Shown: positions 51,380 through 59,523, numbered from the stretch's first letter. The stretch is DNA of 64,000 nucleotides from Mycobacterium asiaticum (GCF_001673315.1 NZ_LZLQ01000118.1:1-64000), one strand, 5' to 3'. Notes: generated from the letters alone by a model not told the origin. Numbers and translations are program-made.

Positions 51380-51828
51380 TCCTCGGTTTCGACGACCAGC
51401 ACCTCGGTGTTGGCGCGCCGGGAGACAGTTCGCGGTACAGCACCCACGACCCGCCCCACCAGTGATTTGTTCCCGACATCGCCGACGACGAGCAAGTCGG
51501 CGTCGACGTCTTCTGCCAGCTGCACCAGGGCGTCCACCGCGGCGCCTTCGATGGCGCGTTCTTCGACTTCCGTGGCACCAGCCTCCCGGGCACGCGCGGC
51601 GGCCTTGCGCAACATCTCATACACGGGGGCATTGCCTTCGTTCCGGTATTTCTCGTTGCGATATTGGTCGGGATCAGGGCCCGCCCGACCGTGATCGGAA
51701 TCGGTGAACGCCGAGGCGACGATCAGCTTCGCGCCCGACTCCGCGGCGATCTTCGCCGCGCGATCGACAGCGCGGAACGAGGTGTCCGATCCATCGGTGC
51801 CCACTACCACGACCTGGTATTTGCCCAT
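51376..51828 (-). CDS. Universal stress protein (UspA family)
   Basis: A 150-residue Usp domain: VVVGTDGSDTSFRAVDRAAKIAAESGAKLIVASAF and the ATP-binding signature G-x2-G-x9-G (GDVGNKSLVGRVVGAVPRTVS). Mycobacterial Usp proteins often bind ATP or cAMP and are hypoxia- or stress-linked. The end overlaps the DHDPR-like stop by 4 bases. An upstream GTTT-N16-GGTTAG sequence is a poor match to the SigF consensus. Confidence 0.9.
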   Translation of the reverse strand: MGKYQVVVVGTDGSDTSFRAVDRAAKIAAESGAKLIVASAFTDSDHGRAGPDPDQYRNEKYRNEGNAPVYEMLRKAAARAREAGATEVEERAIEGAAVDALVQLAEDVDADLLVVGDVGNKSLVGRVVGAVPRTVSRRANTEVLVVETED

Positions 51829-51882
51829 CTCAACCTCCCGAGGGTGTGGGACATTGACTAACCGCTGGCGGCGCGGTTGAAA

Positions 51883-52896
51883 CTACGAACCGTCGAGGGC
51901 GAGAATCAGTTTGCCGGTGTTGTCGCCGCGGAACAATGCGAGCAGCGCTTCGGGGAAGTCGCCGACACCGCCACTGATCACCTGCTCGTGCGAGCGTAAT
52001 TCCCCGCTGCGTAGCCAATCCGCCAGCCGGACAACGGCTTCACCGTAACGATCGGCATAGTCGAAGATGACGAAGCCGGTCATGGATGCCCGCGCGACCA
52101 GCAACTGCATGTAGTTGGCGGGGCCGTGTAACTCCTCGGTGGCGTTGTACTGTGAGATGGCCCCGCAGATGACGACTCGTGCACCGCGCGCCAGCCGTGC
52201 CAGGGCCGCTTCCAGGGTCACCCCTCCGACGTTGTCGAAGAACACGTCAATACCGTTGGGCGCGTGCACTTTCAGTTGTCGACGCAGATCGCCCGCCCGG
52301 TAATCGATCGCGGCGTCGAAGCCCAGTTCTTCGACCAGCCATCGACACTTGCCCGGACCGCCCGCAATGCCCACGACACGGCAACCGTTGATCCGCGCAA
52401 TCTGGCCCGCGATGCTGCCCACCGAACCGGCCGCGCCCGAGACGACGACGGTTTGTCCCGGCTGCGGCCGCCCCACCTCGAGCAGCCCGAAATAGGCTGT
52501 GAGGCCGCTGATCCCCAGTGCGCCGAGATGCACCGGAGCCGGCGCCAGCGCGGTATCGATACGCGTCACATCCCGGCCGTCGGAAATTGCGTACCGCTGA
52601 ACTCCGAACGTGCCGTAGACGTCGTCCCCGACGGCGAATTGCGGGTTCCGCGAATCGATTACGCGTCCTACACCGCCGGCACGCATCACGTCCCCGATCT
52701 CGACCGGCGGCACGTAAGACCGTCCCGCGTTCATCCAGGTGCGCATTGCCGGGTCCACCGACAGGTAGTCCACCCGTACCAGGAACTCGCCCTCGGACAC
52801 CGGCCCGACGGGTTCTTCGTCGATATGCCAGTCGGATTCCTTCGGCAGGCCCAGGGGGCGGCTGGCCAGGCGGCACACGGTGTTGGTGAGTGTCAT
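51883..52896 (-). CDS. MDR NADP-dependent oxidoreductase (CurA/leukotriene-reductase-like)
   Basis: A 337-residue zinc-independent medium-chain reductase: VDYLSVDPAMRTWMN, YGTFGVQRYA, the Rossmann motif SGAAGSVGSIAGQIARINGC, and a VFFDNVGGVTLEAAL region typical of prostaglandin/alkenal reductases. ATG at 52896 (MTLTNTVCRLASR) overlaps the LLM stop (ATGA). It is the last gene of a leftward three-gene operon with the LLM and the acyl-CoA-dehydrogenase-like gene. Confidence 0.88.
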   Translation of the reverse strand: MTLTNTVCRLASRPLGLPKESDWHIDEEPVGPVSEGEFLVRVDYLSVDPAMRTWMNAGRSYVPPVEIGDVMRAGGVGRVIDSRNPQFAVGDDVYGTFGVQRYAISDGRDVTRIDTALAPAPVHLGALGISGLTAYFGLLEVGRPQPGQTVVVSGAAGSVGSIAGQIARINGCRVVGIAGGPGKCRWLVEELGFDAAIDYRAGDLRRQLKVHAPNGIDVFFDNVGGVTLEAALARLARGARVVICGAISQYNATEELHGPANYMQLLVARASMTGFVIFDYADRYGEAVVRLADWLRSGELRSHEQVISGGVGDFPEALLALFRGDNTGKLILALDGS

Positions 52897-53858
52897 TGAC
52901 GTCCTTCGGCTATAGCGGCAAGGATTTTCCGGGCTTCGGGGTCTTCGGCGGTCGAGGGCACGACAGCTACGCAGTCGGCACCAGAAGCCCGGTACGCGTG
53001 CAGCCTTGCCGCGACGCGGTCCGCGGAGCCCAACGCACTCACGCCCTCTAGTAACTCGACAGGGATTTCTGCCGCCAGCTCGCGGCGAGGTGTGCCAGCC
53101 CGCGCCCTTGCCACGAGGTCGGGGAAACCGAGCGCGGCGAACATCTCCCCGTATCCGGGGGGAGCGAGATATACCGCCAGTTGACCGGCCAATTGGGCAT
53201 GCGCGGCGGCACCTGGATCGATGGCAACCGGCACCCATACCGTGAGTCGCGGCGGCGGACCGTCCGTCGCAGCCTGGTCGATCAAACTGCGGACCTCAGC
53301 CACCCGGGCCGGTGACGCCAGGTTGAGCACTATCTCGTCAGCATGCCGCGCCGCGAGTCGAATCATTCCGGATCCAAACGCGCCCACCGATATCCGCGTA
53401 TCCGGGCTGGGGCTGCGTAACCGGAAGCCGTGACTCGAGACATGTTGACCGGAGAAGTCGACACGCGCACCGGCCAGCATTGGCCGCAGGCATTCGATGG
53501 TCTCGCGCATAACCGTCAGATGGTGGGTCCATTGGCGGTTGTGCCAGCCGGCGACGATCGCCGGACTCGAGGCTCCCAGCGCGATGTCGACCCGGCTGCC
53601 GGTGAGCGAAGCGACGGTACTGACACCTAGCGCGAGGGTCACCGGTCCGCGCACCCCGACAGGCAACGGCCCGATCTTGAGAGTCAGTTCCGGTGCGCGC
53701 AGCCCGATCGCCGTCGCCAACGCGAAGGCGTCATAGGTGGCCATTTCGCCGATCCAGACGGCGTCGAACCCGGTCTGTGCCGCCGTGCGCGCGATCTCTA
53801 CCGCCTCCTGGTCGGGACGGTCGAGCCAGAACGGGAGAACCACTTCGACAGCGGTCAC
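52893..53858 (-). CDS. LLM-class F420-dependent oxidoreductase
   Basis: A 321-residue luciferase-like enzyme: DAVWIGEMATYDAFALATAIGLRAPELTLKIGPLPVGVRGPVTLALGVSTVA-type beta-barrel, ALGASSPAIVAGWHNRQW and a C-terminal ADRVAARLHAYRASGADCVAVVPS. It is translationally coupled on both sides by ATGA overlaps. Probably uses F420H2 or FMNH2 on the product of the neighbouring flavoenzyme. The substrate is unknown. Confidence 0.86.
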   Translation of the reverse strand: MTAVEVVLPFWLDRPDQEAVEIARTAAQTGFDAVWIGEMATYDAFALATAIGLRAPELTLKIGPLPVGVRGPVTLALGVSTVASLTGSRVDIALGASSPAIVAGWHNRQWTHHLTVMRETIECLRPMLAGARVDFSGQHVSSHGFRLRSPSPDTRISVGAFGSGMIRLAARHADEIVLNLASPARVAEVRSLIDQAATDGPPPRLTVWVPVAIDPGAAAHAQLAGQLAVYLAPPGYGEMFAALGFPDLVARARAGTPRRELAAEIPVELLEGVSALGSADRVAARLHAYRASGADCVAVVPSTAEDPEARKILAAIAEGRQ

Positions 53859-54970
53859 AGCATTGAGACGTCGGCCGGCTGGTCAAGGAGGATGCGTCCG
53901 GGCAGCTCGCGGGACGCCTCGTTGACCTGGAAATGCGCGGTGGCGGTGAATGCATCGCGGAATCGCCGCTGCAGCGGCGCACCGTCGTAGATGGCACTGC
54001 TGCCCGCGAGGTCGTACAGCGTGCGCACCACGTCGGCGGAGGTGCGCGCCGCGTGAGTGGCCGCCAAGCGAAGCCGATTGCGCGCGGCTACCGGCACCGG
54101 CTCGGGATGCTGGCTGGCCTGCCATGCGGTGTCGATGGCCTCGTAGTACAACGCACGCGCCGCGCTCAGCGACGACTCGGCCGTCGCCACCGCGGCCTGG
54201 GTGGCGGAGCGTCCAGCCAGGGTGCGGGTGGATCCGAGCCCCTTTTTCCCGCCCGCCAAGTCGGTGAAATCGTCGATGGCGGCACGGGCATTGCCCAAGG
54301 TGGCCGCACCGATGGACAGTGCGAAGAATCCGAACACCGGGAAGCGGTACAGCGGCCGGTCCACGACGGGCCCGTCGAACAACGAGAACACCCGGTCGCG
54401 GGGTACGAAGACGTCGTCGGCGACGGTGTCGTGGCTACCCGTACCGCGCAGGCCTAACGTGTGCCAATTGTCGAGGACCTGCAGATCGCGCTTCGGCAGC
54501 GCAACGACGGACGGCACTGGCCCGTCGTCGACGAAGCAGCCCGCGAACAACATGTCGGCATGGGTGATTCCACTGCAGAACGGCCAGCGTCCTGACACCA
54601 TGACGCCGCCGTCCACCGATCGCCCCCTGCCCCGCGGTGCCCATACCCCTGCGGCGACACCCGTTCCGCCGCCGAACATTTCATCGCGGGTGTCACTGGA
54701 AAGATAGGCGACCAACAGGGCGCTGGTGATCGCGATCGACACGCACCAGCCCGTCGCGGCGTCACCGCGCGCAATCGTTTCGGCACACCGTAAGGCCGCT
54801 GATGGCTCGAGCTCCGGGGCGTCGACCTCGCGCGGCATGGTGGCCCGCAGCAGGCCTGCTTCGTTGAGCCGGTCCACGAGTTCGGGCGGCAGCCTGCGCT
54901 CACGTTCGATCTGCGCTGACAATTCGTGGGCCGACAGCGCGATGTCCTGGGCCAGTACATCAGTGGTCAC
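53855..54970 (-). CDS. Acyl-CoA-dehydrogenase-fold flavoprotein (HsaA/DszC-like monooxygenase)
   Basis: A 371-residue protein with the ACAD fold: an N-terminal helical part (LPPELVDRLNEAGLLRATMP), FAGCFVDDGPVPSVVALPKRDLQV and a C-terminal helical bundle (AHFQVNEASRELPGRILL). The catalytic Glu of true dehydrogenases is not evident, which favours a two-component flavin monooxygenase. It starts the leftward operon and is divergent from HxlR across 57 bp containing an inverted repeat. Confidence 0.8.
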   Translation of the reverse strand: MTTDVLAQDIALSAHELSAQIERERRLPPELVDRLNEAGLLRATMPREVDAPELEPSAALRCAETIARGDAATGWCVSIAITSALLVAYLSSDTRDEMFGGGTGVAAGVWAPRGRGRSVDGGVMVSGRWPFCSGITHADMLFAGCFVDDGPVPSVVALPKRDLQVLDNWHTLGLRGTGSHDTVADDVFVPRDRVFSLFDGPVVDRPLYRFPVFGFFALSIGAATLGNARAAIDDFTDLAGGKKGLGSTRTLAGRSATQAAVATAESSLSAARALYYEAIDTAWQASQHPEPVPVAARNRLRLAATHAARTSADVVRTLYDLAGSSAIYDGAPLQRRFRDAFTATAHFQVNEASRELPGRILLDQPADVSML

Positions 54971-54993
54971 GGTTCAGTTACGTTACCAGGTGT

Positions 54994-55010
54994 GGTTCAA
55001 TAGTTAAACC
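54994..55010. promoter_or_regulatory. Candidate HxlR operator
   Basis: GGTTCAA-TAG-TTAAACC is an inverted repeat (6 of 7 arm positions match) in the 57-bp divergent gap between the ACAD-like operon and the HxlR gene. A second GGTTCAGT half-site occurs at 54971. This is the expected place for HxlR control of both directions. Confidence 0.55.
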
Positions 55011-55027
55011 GGTACAGTGAGTGAACT

Positions 55028-55495
55028 ATGATCAGCGACTTAACTCATCGCTTCGAGGGCGAGTCCGTAGGTCGAGCGCTGGAATTGGTCGGCGAGCGGT
55101 GGACGCTCCTGATCCTGCGCGAGGCGTTCTTCGGCGTGCAACGCTTCGGCCAGTTGGCGCGCAATTTGAACATCCCCCGGCCGACCTTGTCGTCGCGGCT
55201 GCGGACGCTGGTGGAGGCGGGACTTCTCGACCGAGTGCCGTATTCGCAGGACCCCGCGCGCCACGAGTACCGACTCACCGAGGCGGGCCACGATCTTTTC
55301 GGGGCCATCGTTGTCCTGATGCAGTGGGGGGACCGGCACCTGCCCCTACCGGATGGTCCGCCAATCGTGTTGCGCCATAACGGGTGTGGTGAGATCGCTG
55401 ACCCGCGTCTAGTCTGCGCCCACTGCGAGCAGGAGATCACCGCGCGCAATGTGACGCCCGAGGCAGGCCCGGGGTTTTGCGCTGCGCCGGAGTAG
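55028..55495 (+). CDS. HxlR family regulator
   Basis: A 155-residue winged-helix regulator with the HxlR signature: VGERWTLLILREAFFGVQRFGQLARNLNIPRPTLSSRLRTLVEAGLLDR, then EYRLTEAGHDLF. A C-terminal extension has four cysteines (HNGCGEI, LVCAHCEQE, GFCAAP) that could bind metal or sense redox state or an aldehyde. It is divergent from the ACAD/LLM/MDR operon and probably controls it. Confidence 0.88.
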   Translation: MISDLTHRFEGESVGRALELVGERWTLLILREAFFGVQRFGQLARNLNIPRPTLSSRLRTLVEAGLLDRVPYSQDPARHEYRLTEAGHDLFGAIVVLMQWGDRHLPLPDGPPIVLRHNGCGEIADPRLVCAHCEQEITARNVTPEAGPGFCAAPE

Positions 55496-55502
55496 TCCGG
55501 TT

Positions 55503-55719
55503 CGTGGGTGTGCTGGAAGCGTTGCGTGTGCGCTGGCGGCGTTGAGTGTGCATCAGGCATCGCGTGTGCGCCGGCGGCGTCGAGTGTGCATCAGCGGCAT
55601 CGCGTGTGCGCTGGCGGCATCGCGTGTGCATCAGCGGCATCGCGTGTGCGCTGGCGGCGTTGAGTGTGCATCAGCGGCGTCGCGTGTGCTCCGGCGGCTT
55701 TGAGTGTGTGCTGAGGGCG
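55503..55719. repeat. Alternating 20-bp tandem repeat array
   Basis: About ten to eleven degenerate units lie between HxlR and the small membrane gene. Two unit types alternate, CGCGTGTGCGCTGGCGGCAT and TGAGTGTGCATCAGCGGCAT, giving a 40-bp higher-order period. From 55561 the 20-bp register is exact for eight units; an earlier unit has lost 2 bases. Open frames through it are low-complexity and show no gene features. Confidence 0.85.
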
Positions 55720-55761
55720 GACTTTGGCCCAGAAACCGCACCGCAGCTTCCCACTCAAAGC
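55697..55761. repeat. Inverted repeat closing the 20-bp array
   Basis: GCTTTGAGTG (55697-55706) and CACTCAAAGC (55752-55761) are a perfect 10-bp inverted pair spaced by 45 bases. A further inverted copy of the array motif (TGCACACTCAA) follows at about 55768-55778, at the 3' end of the small membrane gene. The segment could form a stem-loop. Confidence 0.7.
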
Positions 55762-55774
55762 CCTTGCTGCACAC

Positions 55775-56026
55775 TCAAGGGGCCGGGCAGGAGTTCGCGA
55801 TCTGGATCGAGGCCGGCCACAACGCAGTTGCCACTCCGAACGCCGCCATGTCAGCACCGGCGGGCAGCGCTTGGGACAATCGCGCCTCGATCTGCTCCAC
55901 CTGCGCGCCGTGCAGGAATGCCCAGACCAGGCCAATCGACAGGTAGGGCAGCGCCAGCCATACCGCAACCTCGATCAGCGCCCCGACACTGACCTGGTAG
56001 CTCAGTACACGCCGGATCCGATCCAT
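55775..56026 (-). CDS. Small membrane protein downstream of MpaB-like oxygenase
   Basis: An 83-residue protein with one or two membrane segments (LIEVAVWLALPYLSIGLVWAFL and a weaker C-terminal hydrophobic stretch). The start MDRIRRVLSYQVSVG resembles the 74-residue protein at 57111 (MLTKLRYLLDYKMTV), and both share the AVxLxxPYxxxGLVW pattern. It starts 13 bases after the oxygenase stop and is probably in its operon. Function is unknown. Confidence 0.7.
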   Translation of the reverse strand: MDRIRRVLSYQVSVGALIEVAVWLALPYLSIGLVWAFLHGAQVEQIEARLSQALPAGADMAAFGVATALWPASIQIANSCPAP

Positions 56027-56039
56027 CGCGGTCAATCTC

Positions 56040-56942
56040 TCAAATCAGTGGGCGGCTCCGCCGTACCCTGCGGCGCACGTCGGCCAGCAGGATATGACTG
56101 CCGCCCTGGCGAATGAACGGTGGCAGGAAGCGATTGACGAAAGCCACTAGAAGGAACAGGTTCTCGAAGAGGCGTTGCTTTGCCGGACTCCATGAGAACC
56201 CGAGCGCATCCCGGAAGATCGGCGCCAGGAAGCCGGCGGTCAGGAACTTCAGCAATCGATGGAACGGTAACCGCAGCATCGGATTGATCATCTGGAGGTC
56301 GACCAACTCCCGCAGATAGTTGCCGACCACCTCCCCCACCTCAACGTGTCGGCACGCCTCAATCCAGTAGTCGTCGAATGCTTTTCGGGTCGGCGGCCAT
56401 TGCTCCTCCGATACCTGCAGAGTGGTGCCCAAGGTCCACGCCGAGCGGTAAAACTCCTCTGCCTGTTGGTCATTCATCGGCCCGCGCAGCAGTTGGTAGG
56501 TGTCTTCCAATCCGACGAACAAGCATGCGGCCACCCACATCTGCAACTCGCGATCGAACGCGTTGTAGCGGATCGGGCTTTCGGGCGTCGACTTGACGTG
56601 CCGATGCGCGCCGTCGACGGCCTCGCGGAACGCCACGCGGTCCTGCGCAGACCCGAAGACCGCGACGGCCAAATACTGAAACGTCGTCCGGGCCCGTTTC
56701 CACGGGTGCTTCAGCAGGTTGCCGGAATCGACCTTGGACTCCACCACGCCGTAACCCACCCCGGGTCGCGACAGTTGCATGATCACATTGGCCGCGCCCG
56801 CAGCGAACGCCCAGAAGTCCATGGCTGCCCGGATATCGACCGGCTCGTCGCTCCAGCGTGCCGTCCGCCGACTGACCCGGATACGTGTGTCATCGATCGA
56901 AAGCTCAGGATGCTTGACCACCGGGTTCCTTGGAATGGACAT
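56040..56942 (-). CDS. MpaB-like oxygenase (DUF2236 family)
   Basis: A 300-residue helical protein of the DUF2236/MpaB group: RAAMDFWAFAAGAANVIMQLSRPGVGYGVVESKVDSGNL start region, FGSAQDRVAFREAVDGAHRHVKS and the YNAFDRELQMWVAACLFVG segment. Related proteins include heme-containing latex-clearing and other oxygenases; the His in HRHV is the candidate iron ligand. It is flanked on both sides by related small membrane proteins. The substrate is unknown. Confidence 0.8.
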   Translation of the reverse strand: MSIPRNPVVKHPELSIDDTRIRVSRRTARWSDEPVDIRAAMDFWAFAAGAANVIMQLSRPGVGYGVVESKVDSGNLLKHPWKRARTTFQYLAVAVFGSAQDRVAFREAVDGAHRHVKSTPESPIRYNAFDRELQMWVAACLFVGLEDTYQLLRGPMNDQQAEEFYRSAWTLGTTLQVSEEQWPPTRKAFDDYWIEACRHVEVGEVVGNYLRELVDLQMINPMLRLPFHRLLKFLTAGFLAPIFRDALGFSWSPAKQRLFENLFLLVAFVNRFLPPFIRQGGSHILLADVRRRVRRSRPLI

Positions 56943-57110
56943 TCACAGCACCCCCAAGCGCTTCGCCCGCTTTCGTGGACTTCTGACCGAGTTCACCAGG
57001 TACTGTGAGGCTCTCACACCGCGTCGGGCTAGGCAACGGCCGGGCCGAATCGGGGTTAACATAGCTGGTGCTCGACCCGTCCGGGAAGCACTCAACGACG
57101 AGGGCCCAAG

Positions 57111-57335
57111 ATGCTCACCAAATTGCGTTACCTGCTCGATTACAAGATGACCGTCGCCGAATGGCTCGGCCTCGCCGTCATCCTCGGCATCCCGTACTTC
57201 ATTGTGGGTCTGGTGTGGTCGTCGACTCACACCGACCACCTGCACCAGCTGCGCGGTGCGGACCTGGTGGTGTCCTTCCTGGGCTCGATAGTTTCGTGGC
57301 CGGTCCTCTTGTTTTCCAATGTCTGCATGACCTGA
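57111..57335 (+). CDS. Small membrane protein divergent from MpaB-like oxygenase
   Basis: A 74-residue protein with two membrane segments (AEWLGLAVILGIPYFIVGLVW and LVVSFLGSIVSWPVLLF). GACGAGGG lies upstream of the ATG. It resembles the 83-residue protein at 55775-56026. It is divergent from the oxygenase gene with a 168-bp gap. Function is unknown; membrane anchoring of a partner is one option. Confidence 0.7.
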   Translation: MLTKLRYLLDYKMTVAEWLGLAVILGIPYFIVGLVWSSTHTDHLHQLRGADLVVSFLGSIVSWPVLLFSNVCMT

Positions 57336-57345
57336 ATGGTGCGGC

Positions 57346-57735
57346 TCAGCCGCTGAGTTGTGCGATTTGAATCAGGTTGCCGCACGTGTCGTCGAGCACT
57401 GCCGTCGTCGCGGGCCCCATCTCAGTAGGGGGTTGTGTGAACAGCACCCCGAGCTTGCTGAGCCGCTGATATTCCGCCTGCACGTCGTCCACGGCGAAGG
57501 ACGTGAACGGGATGCCGTCGGAGAGCAGCGCTTCCTTGAAGGACTTGGCCGCCGGATGCTGGTCAGGTTCCAGCACCAGTTCGGTGCCGTCGGGGTCGTC
57601 GGCGGAAACCACGGTGATCCACCGATGCTCGCCCAGCGGTACATCGTGCTTAGCCGTGAAGCCGAGAACTTCCGTGTAGAAGCGCAACGCCTTGTCCTGG
57701 TCGTCGACAAGCACACTGGTCAGGTTGATCCTCAT
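57346..57735 (-). CDS. VOC superfamily protein in ArsR operon
   Basis: A 129-residue glyoxalase/bleomycin-resistance-fold protein: INLTSVLVDDQDKALRFYTEVLGFTAKHDVPLGEHRWITV and a second module ending in TCGNLIQIAQLSG. ATG at 57735 overlaps the ArsR stop (ATGA), so it is co-translated with the regulator and probably regulated by it. Relatives with ArsR partners act on toxic small molecules; the substrate is unknown. Confidence 0.85.
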   Translation of the reverse strand: MRINLTSVLVDDQDKALRFYTEVLGFTAKHDVPLGEHRWITVVSADDPDGTELVLEPDQHPAAKSFKEALLSDGIPFTSFAVDDVQAEYQRLSKLGVLFTQPPTEMGPATTAVLDDTCGNLIQIAQLSG

Positions 57736-58016
57736 GCTGATCCTTTCTGCCGAGTCAGCCATCGGGCAACGATCGGCTCGAGCGGGGCGGTGTTGATGTA
57801 GTGGAACTTGTATCTGCCTTCACGCCGCACCGCGACCAGGCCGGCATCCTCGAGCACGTCGAGATGCTGAGAAATCGCCTGCCGCGACGAGCCCAACCCG
57901 TGCTTGGTCGTCAGCCGTGCGCAGATCTCGAAGAGAGTCTGTCCCGTCCGATCGGTCAGTTCGTCAAGAATGGCGCGGCGTGTGGGGTCCGCCAAGGCCT
58001 TGAAGACGTCGCCCAC
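57732..58016 (-). CDS. ArsR family regulator (autoregulated)
   Basis: A 94-residue winged-helix protein: ALADPTRRAILDELTDRTGQTLFEICARLTTKHGLGSSRQAISQHLDVLEDAGLVAVRREGRYKFHYIN. It has no metal-binding Cys pair, so it is of the non-metal SdpR/CmtR-unlike type usually paired with VOC or START proteins. GTG start at 58016 is 6 bases after a TAACGT -10 box, suggesting a leaderless mRNA. A perfect 16-bp palindrome lies between -35 and -10. Confidence 0.88.
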   Translation of the reverse strand: MGDVFKALADPTRRAILDELTDRTGQTLFEICARLTTKHGLGSSRQAISQHLDVLEDAGLVAVRREGRYKFHYINTAPLEPIVARWLTRQKGSA

Positions 58017-58022
58017 GGCTCG

Positions 58023-58052
58023 ACGTTATGCAAGTAGCTACTTGCCTGTCAA
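58023..58052 (-). promoter_or_regulatory. ArsR promoter with embedded perfect palindrome
   Basis: On the minus strand TTGACA (58047-58052) and TAACGT (58023-58028) are separated by 18 bases. The spacer contains GCAAGTAG-CTACTTGC (58030-58045), a perfect 16-bp palindrome. The -10 box ends 6 bases before the GTG start codon at 58016, so transcript and reading frame probably begin together. Confidence 0.75.
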
Positions 58053-58056
58053 CGCG

Positions 58057-58932
58057 TCACTGGGGGTGGCTGGCGAGGTAGTCGGCCACCGGAATTCGCT
58101 CCGATGCCACGTACCCGACCGGCAACAGCACATCCCCGGAGGTCGTTAGGTAATAGACATCCCATCGGTGATATCCGGCGAACGCGGCCGGATCGGCGCC
58201 GATCACCCTGGCGTAGTCCTTGACGGCTGCGACGTAGTGGCTGGAGTGGTTGTAGCTGTAGATCGCGCCGTCGATGTTGCCGGGGAAACCGTTGGCGGCA
58301 AGCATTCGGCCCGCCGCCATGATGCTGTCCCGCGGCGAATGAATGTCGCCGCCGGCGCCGTAGGAGGAAAATGTCGACGGCAGGAATTGCATGGGCCCCT
58401 GCGCGCCGGCGTTGCTCACCCCGGAGATCCGGCCGAAGTCGGTCTCGACCATGTTGATTGCCGCCACATAGTTCCAACCGACGCCGGTGGCAGCCTCGGC
58501 TGCGCGGTAGTAACTGAGCAGTTCGGCGGTCGAGGCCGGTGGGTCGATGCGCCACGCAGGCAGCGTCGATCGCACCTCCGGACCATTGAGTGCCATCAGG
58601 TGATGGCGCGCATCGATGTTGAGGTCATAGATCCCGACCAACGACGCTGGGATAACCGGCCGCACTGTCGGCTCCCACTCGGGGTGGCGTCCGATCGCGC
58701 GGTAGGCGGCCTGCTCGCGGAGCGCCGCCGCCTGCAGCGCGGGCTCCGACGACGACGGATCGCGCAGTGTCTGCTCGTCGGCCACCAGGTCGCGTGCCAG
58801 CTGGGCGGGTTCGGCCGCCAGCGCCGGTTGTGCCGCGGCTTCCCCGTAGCCGAGCAGACCCAGCGTGGTCAGCGCGACGAAAATGGCTGCACCCCAACGC
58901 AACATGTTCGACCGGATATTGCGAGCGTCCAT
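58057..58932 (-). CDS. Lytic murein transglycosylase (secreted)
   Basis: A 291-residue exported protein. The signal or anchor helix is MLRWGAAIFVALTTLGLLGYGEAAA with likely cleavage near AAA-QPA. The SLT-type catalytic domain (about 160-240) has the catalytic Glu in NMVETDFGRI, followed by GAQGPMQFLPSTFSSYG and YNHSSHYVAAVKDYA. It would cleave peptidoglycan glycan strands in the periplasm. It lies upstream of the ArsR promoter on the same strand but is separately transcribed. Confidence 0.88.
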   Translation of the reverse strand: MDARNIRSNMLRWGAAIFVALTTLGLLGYGEAAAQPALAAEPAQLARDLVADEQTLRDPSSSEPALQAAALREQAAYRAIGRHPEWEPTVRPVIPASLVGIYDLNIDARHHLMALNGPEVRSTLPAWRIDPPASTAELLSYYRAAEAATGVGWNYVAAINMVETDFGRISGVSNAGAQGPMQFLPSTFSSYGAGGDIHSPRDSIMAAGRMLAANGFPGNIDGAIYSYNHSSHYVAAVKDYARVIGADPAAFAGYHRWDVYYLTTSGDVLLPVGYVASERIPVADYLASHPQ

Positions 58933-59028
58933 GGCGTCGACCTCAGGGTTGATATGCGGATATTCCGCTGTACATCTTGTCCGCTGAGTGCCGTTTGGCC
59001 AAGCCGGTGTTCTAGGGTCCGGGATGCC

Positions 59029-59523
59029 TCACCACGCGGGTGCCGGGTCCAGCATGGCGGGCTGGCTGCCCTGCCACTGATACCGCACCGTGGTAGTGGG
59101 TCCCGGGCATGCCGTGCAGACCTCCCTGCCGTCCTTGTAATCCAGGGCCACGGTGTCGTCGGTGGTTTTGGCTTTGTTCAGCGATGTGAACGGGTAGGCC
59201 TTGGACGTCGCTACGCCGACGAAACTTCCTTTGTGGAACAGCAGCGCCAGATCCGGCGAACTTCCGGTAGCGCCGACGACGGTGATGATGACCGTCGACA
59301 GGGTGGTGCAGGGGTTGTAGTTGCTGCTCGGGTCGAAGCTGTGGGTGTTCAGGTCCCACTGCCCGTTCTGCGGTATCGCGGGGATTTGCTTGATCGCTGC
59401 TTGGATCTCCGGTGCGGCGAGGTTCACCCCGCACGTCGTCGTCGGTTCCGCGTGGGCGGGCGCGGTCAACGGACTCAACGCGCAGAGGACGGCGACAAGC
59501 GCGGCTAAGACAACTACTCGCAT
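59029..59523 (-). CDS. LppP/LprE-like secreted protein
   Basis: A 164-residue exported protein of the mycobacterial LppP/LprE group: signal peptide VVVLAALVAVLCALSPLTAPAHA, mature domain with CGVNLAAPEIQAAIKQIP, NPCTTLSTVIITVVGATGSSPDLALLFHKGSFVGVAT and a C-terminal VCTACPG. No lipobox is visible, so it is probably secreted rather than lipidated. GGAGG lies before the ATG at 59523. Function is unknown. Confidence 0.8.
   Translation of the reverse strand: MRVVVLAALVAVLCALSPLTAPAHAEPTTTCGVNLAAPEIQAAIKQIPAIPQNGQWDLNTHSFDPSSNYNPCTTLSTVIITVVGATGSSPDLALLFHKGSFVGVATSKAYPFTSLNKAKTTDDTVALDYKDGREVCTACPGPTTTVRYQWQGSQPAMLDPAPAW

Noticed and set aside
51829..51882. SigF promoter for the universal stress protein gene
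   Set aside because: GTTT is followed at 16 bases by GGTTAG rather than GGGTAT; three mismatches in the -10.
55503..55719. CRISPR array
   Set aside because: Units are contiguous with no unique spacers and there are no cas genes nearby.
55546..55992. Open frames through the 20-bp repeat array
   Set aside because: The translations are repeats of RHRVCAGG-like units without a ribosome site; they result from the array period.
58168..59508. A 446-residue open frame opposite the transglycosylase and LppP-like genes
   Set aside because: It spans two real genes and their gap and has no start signal or domain.
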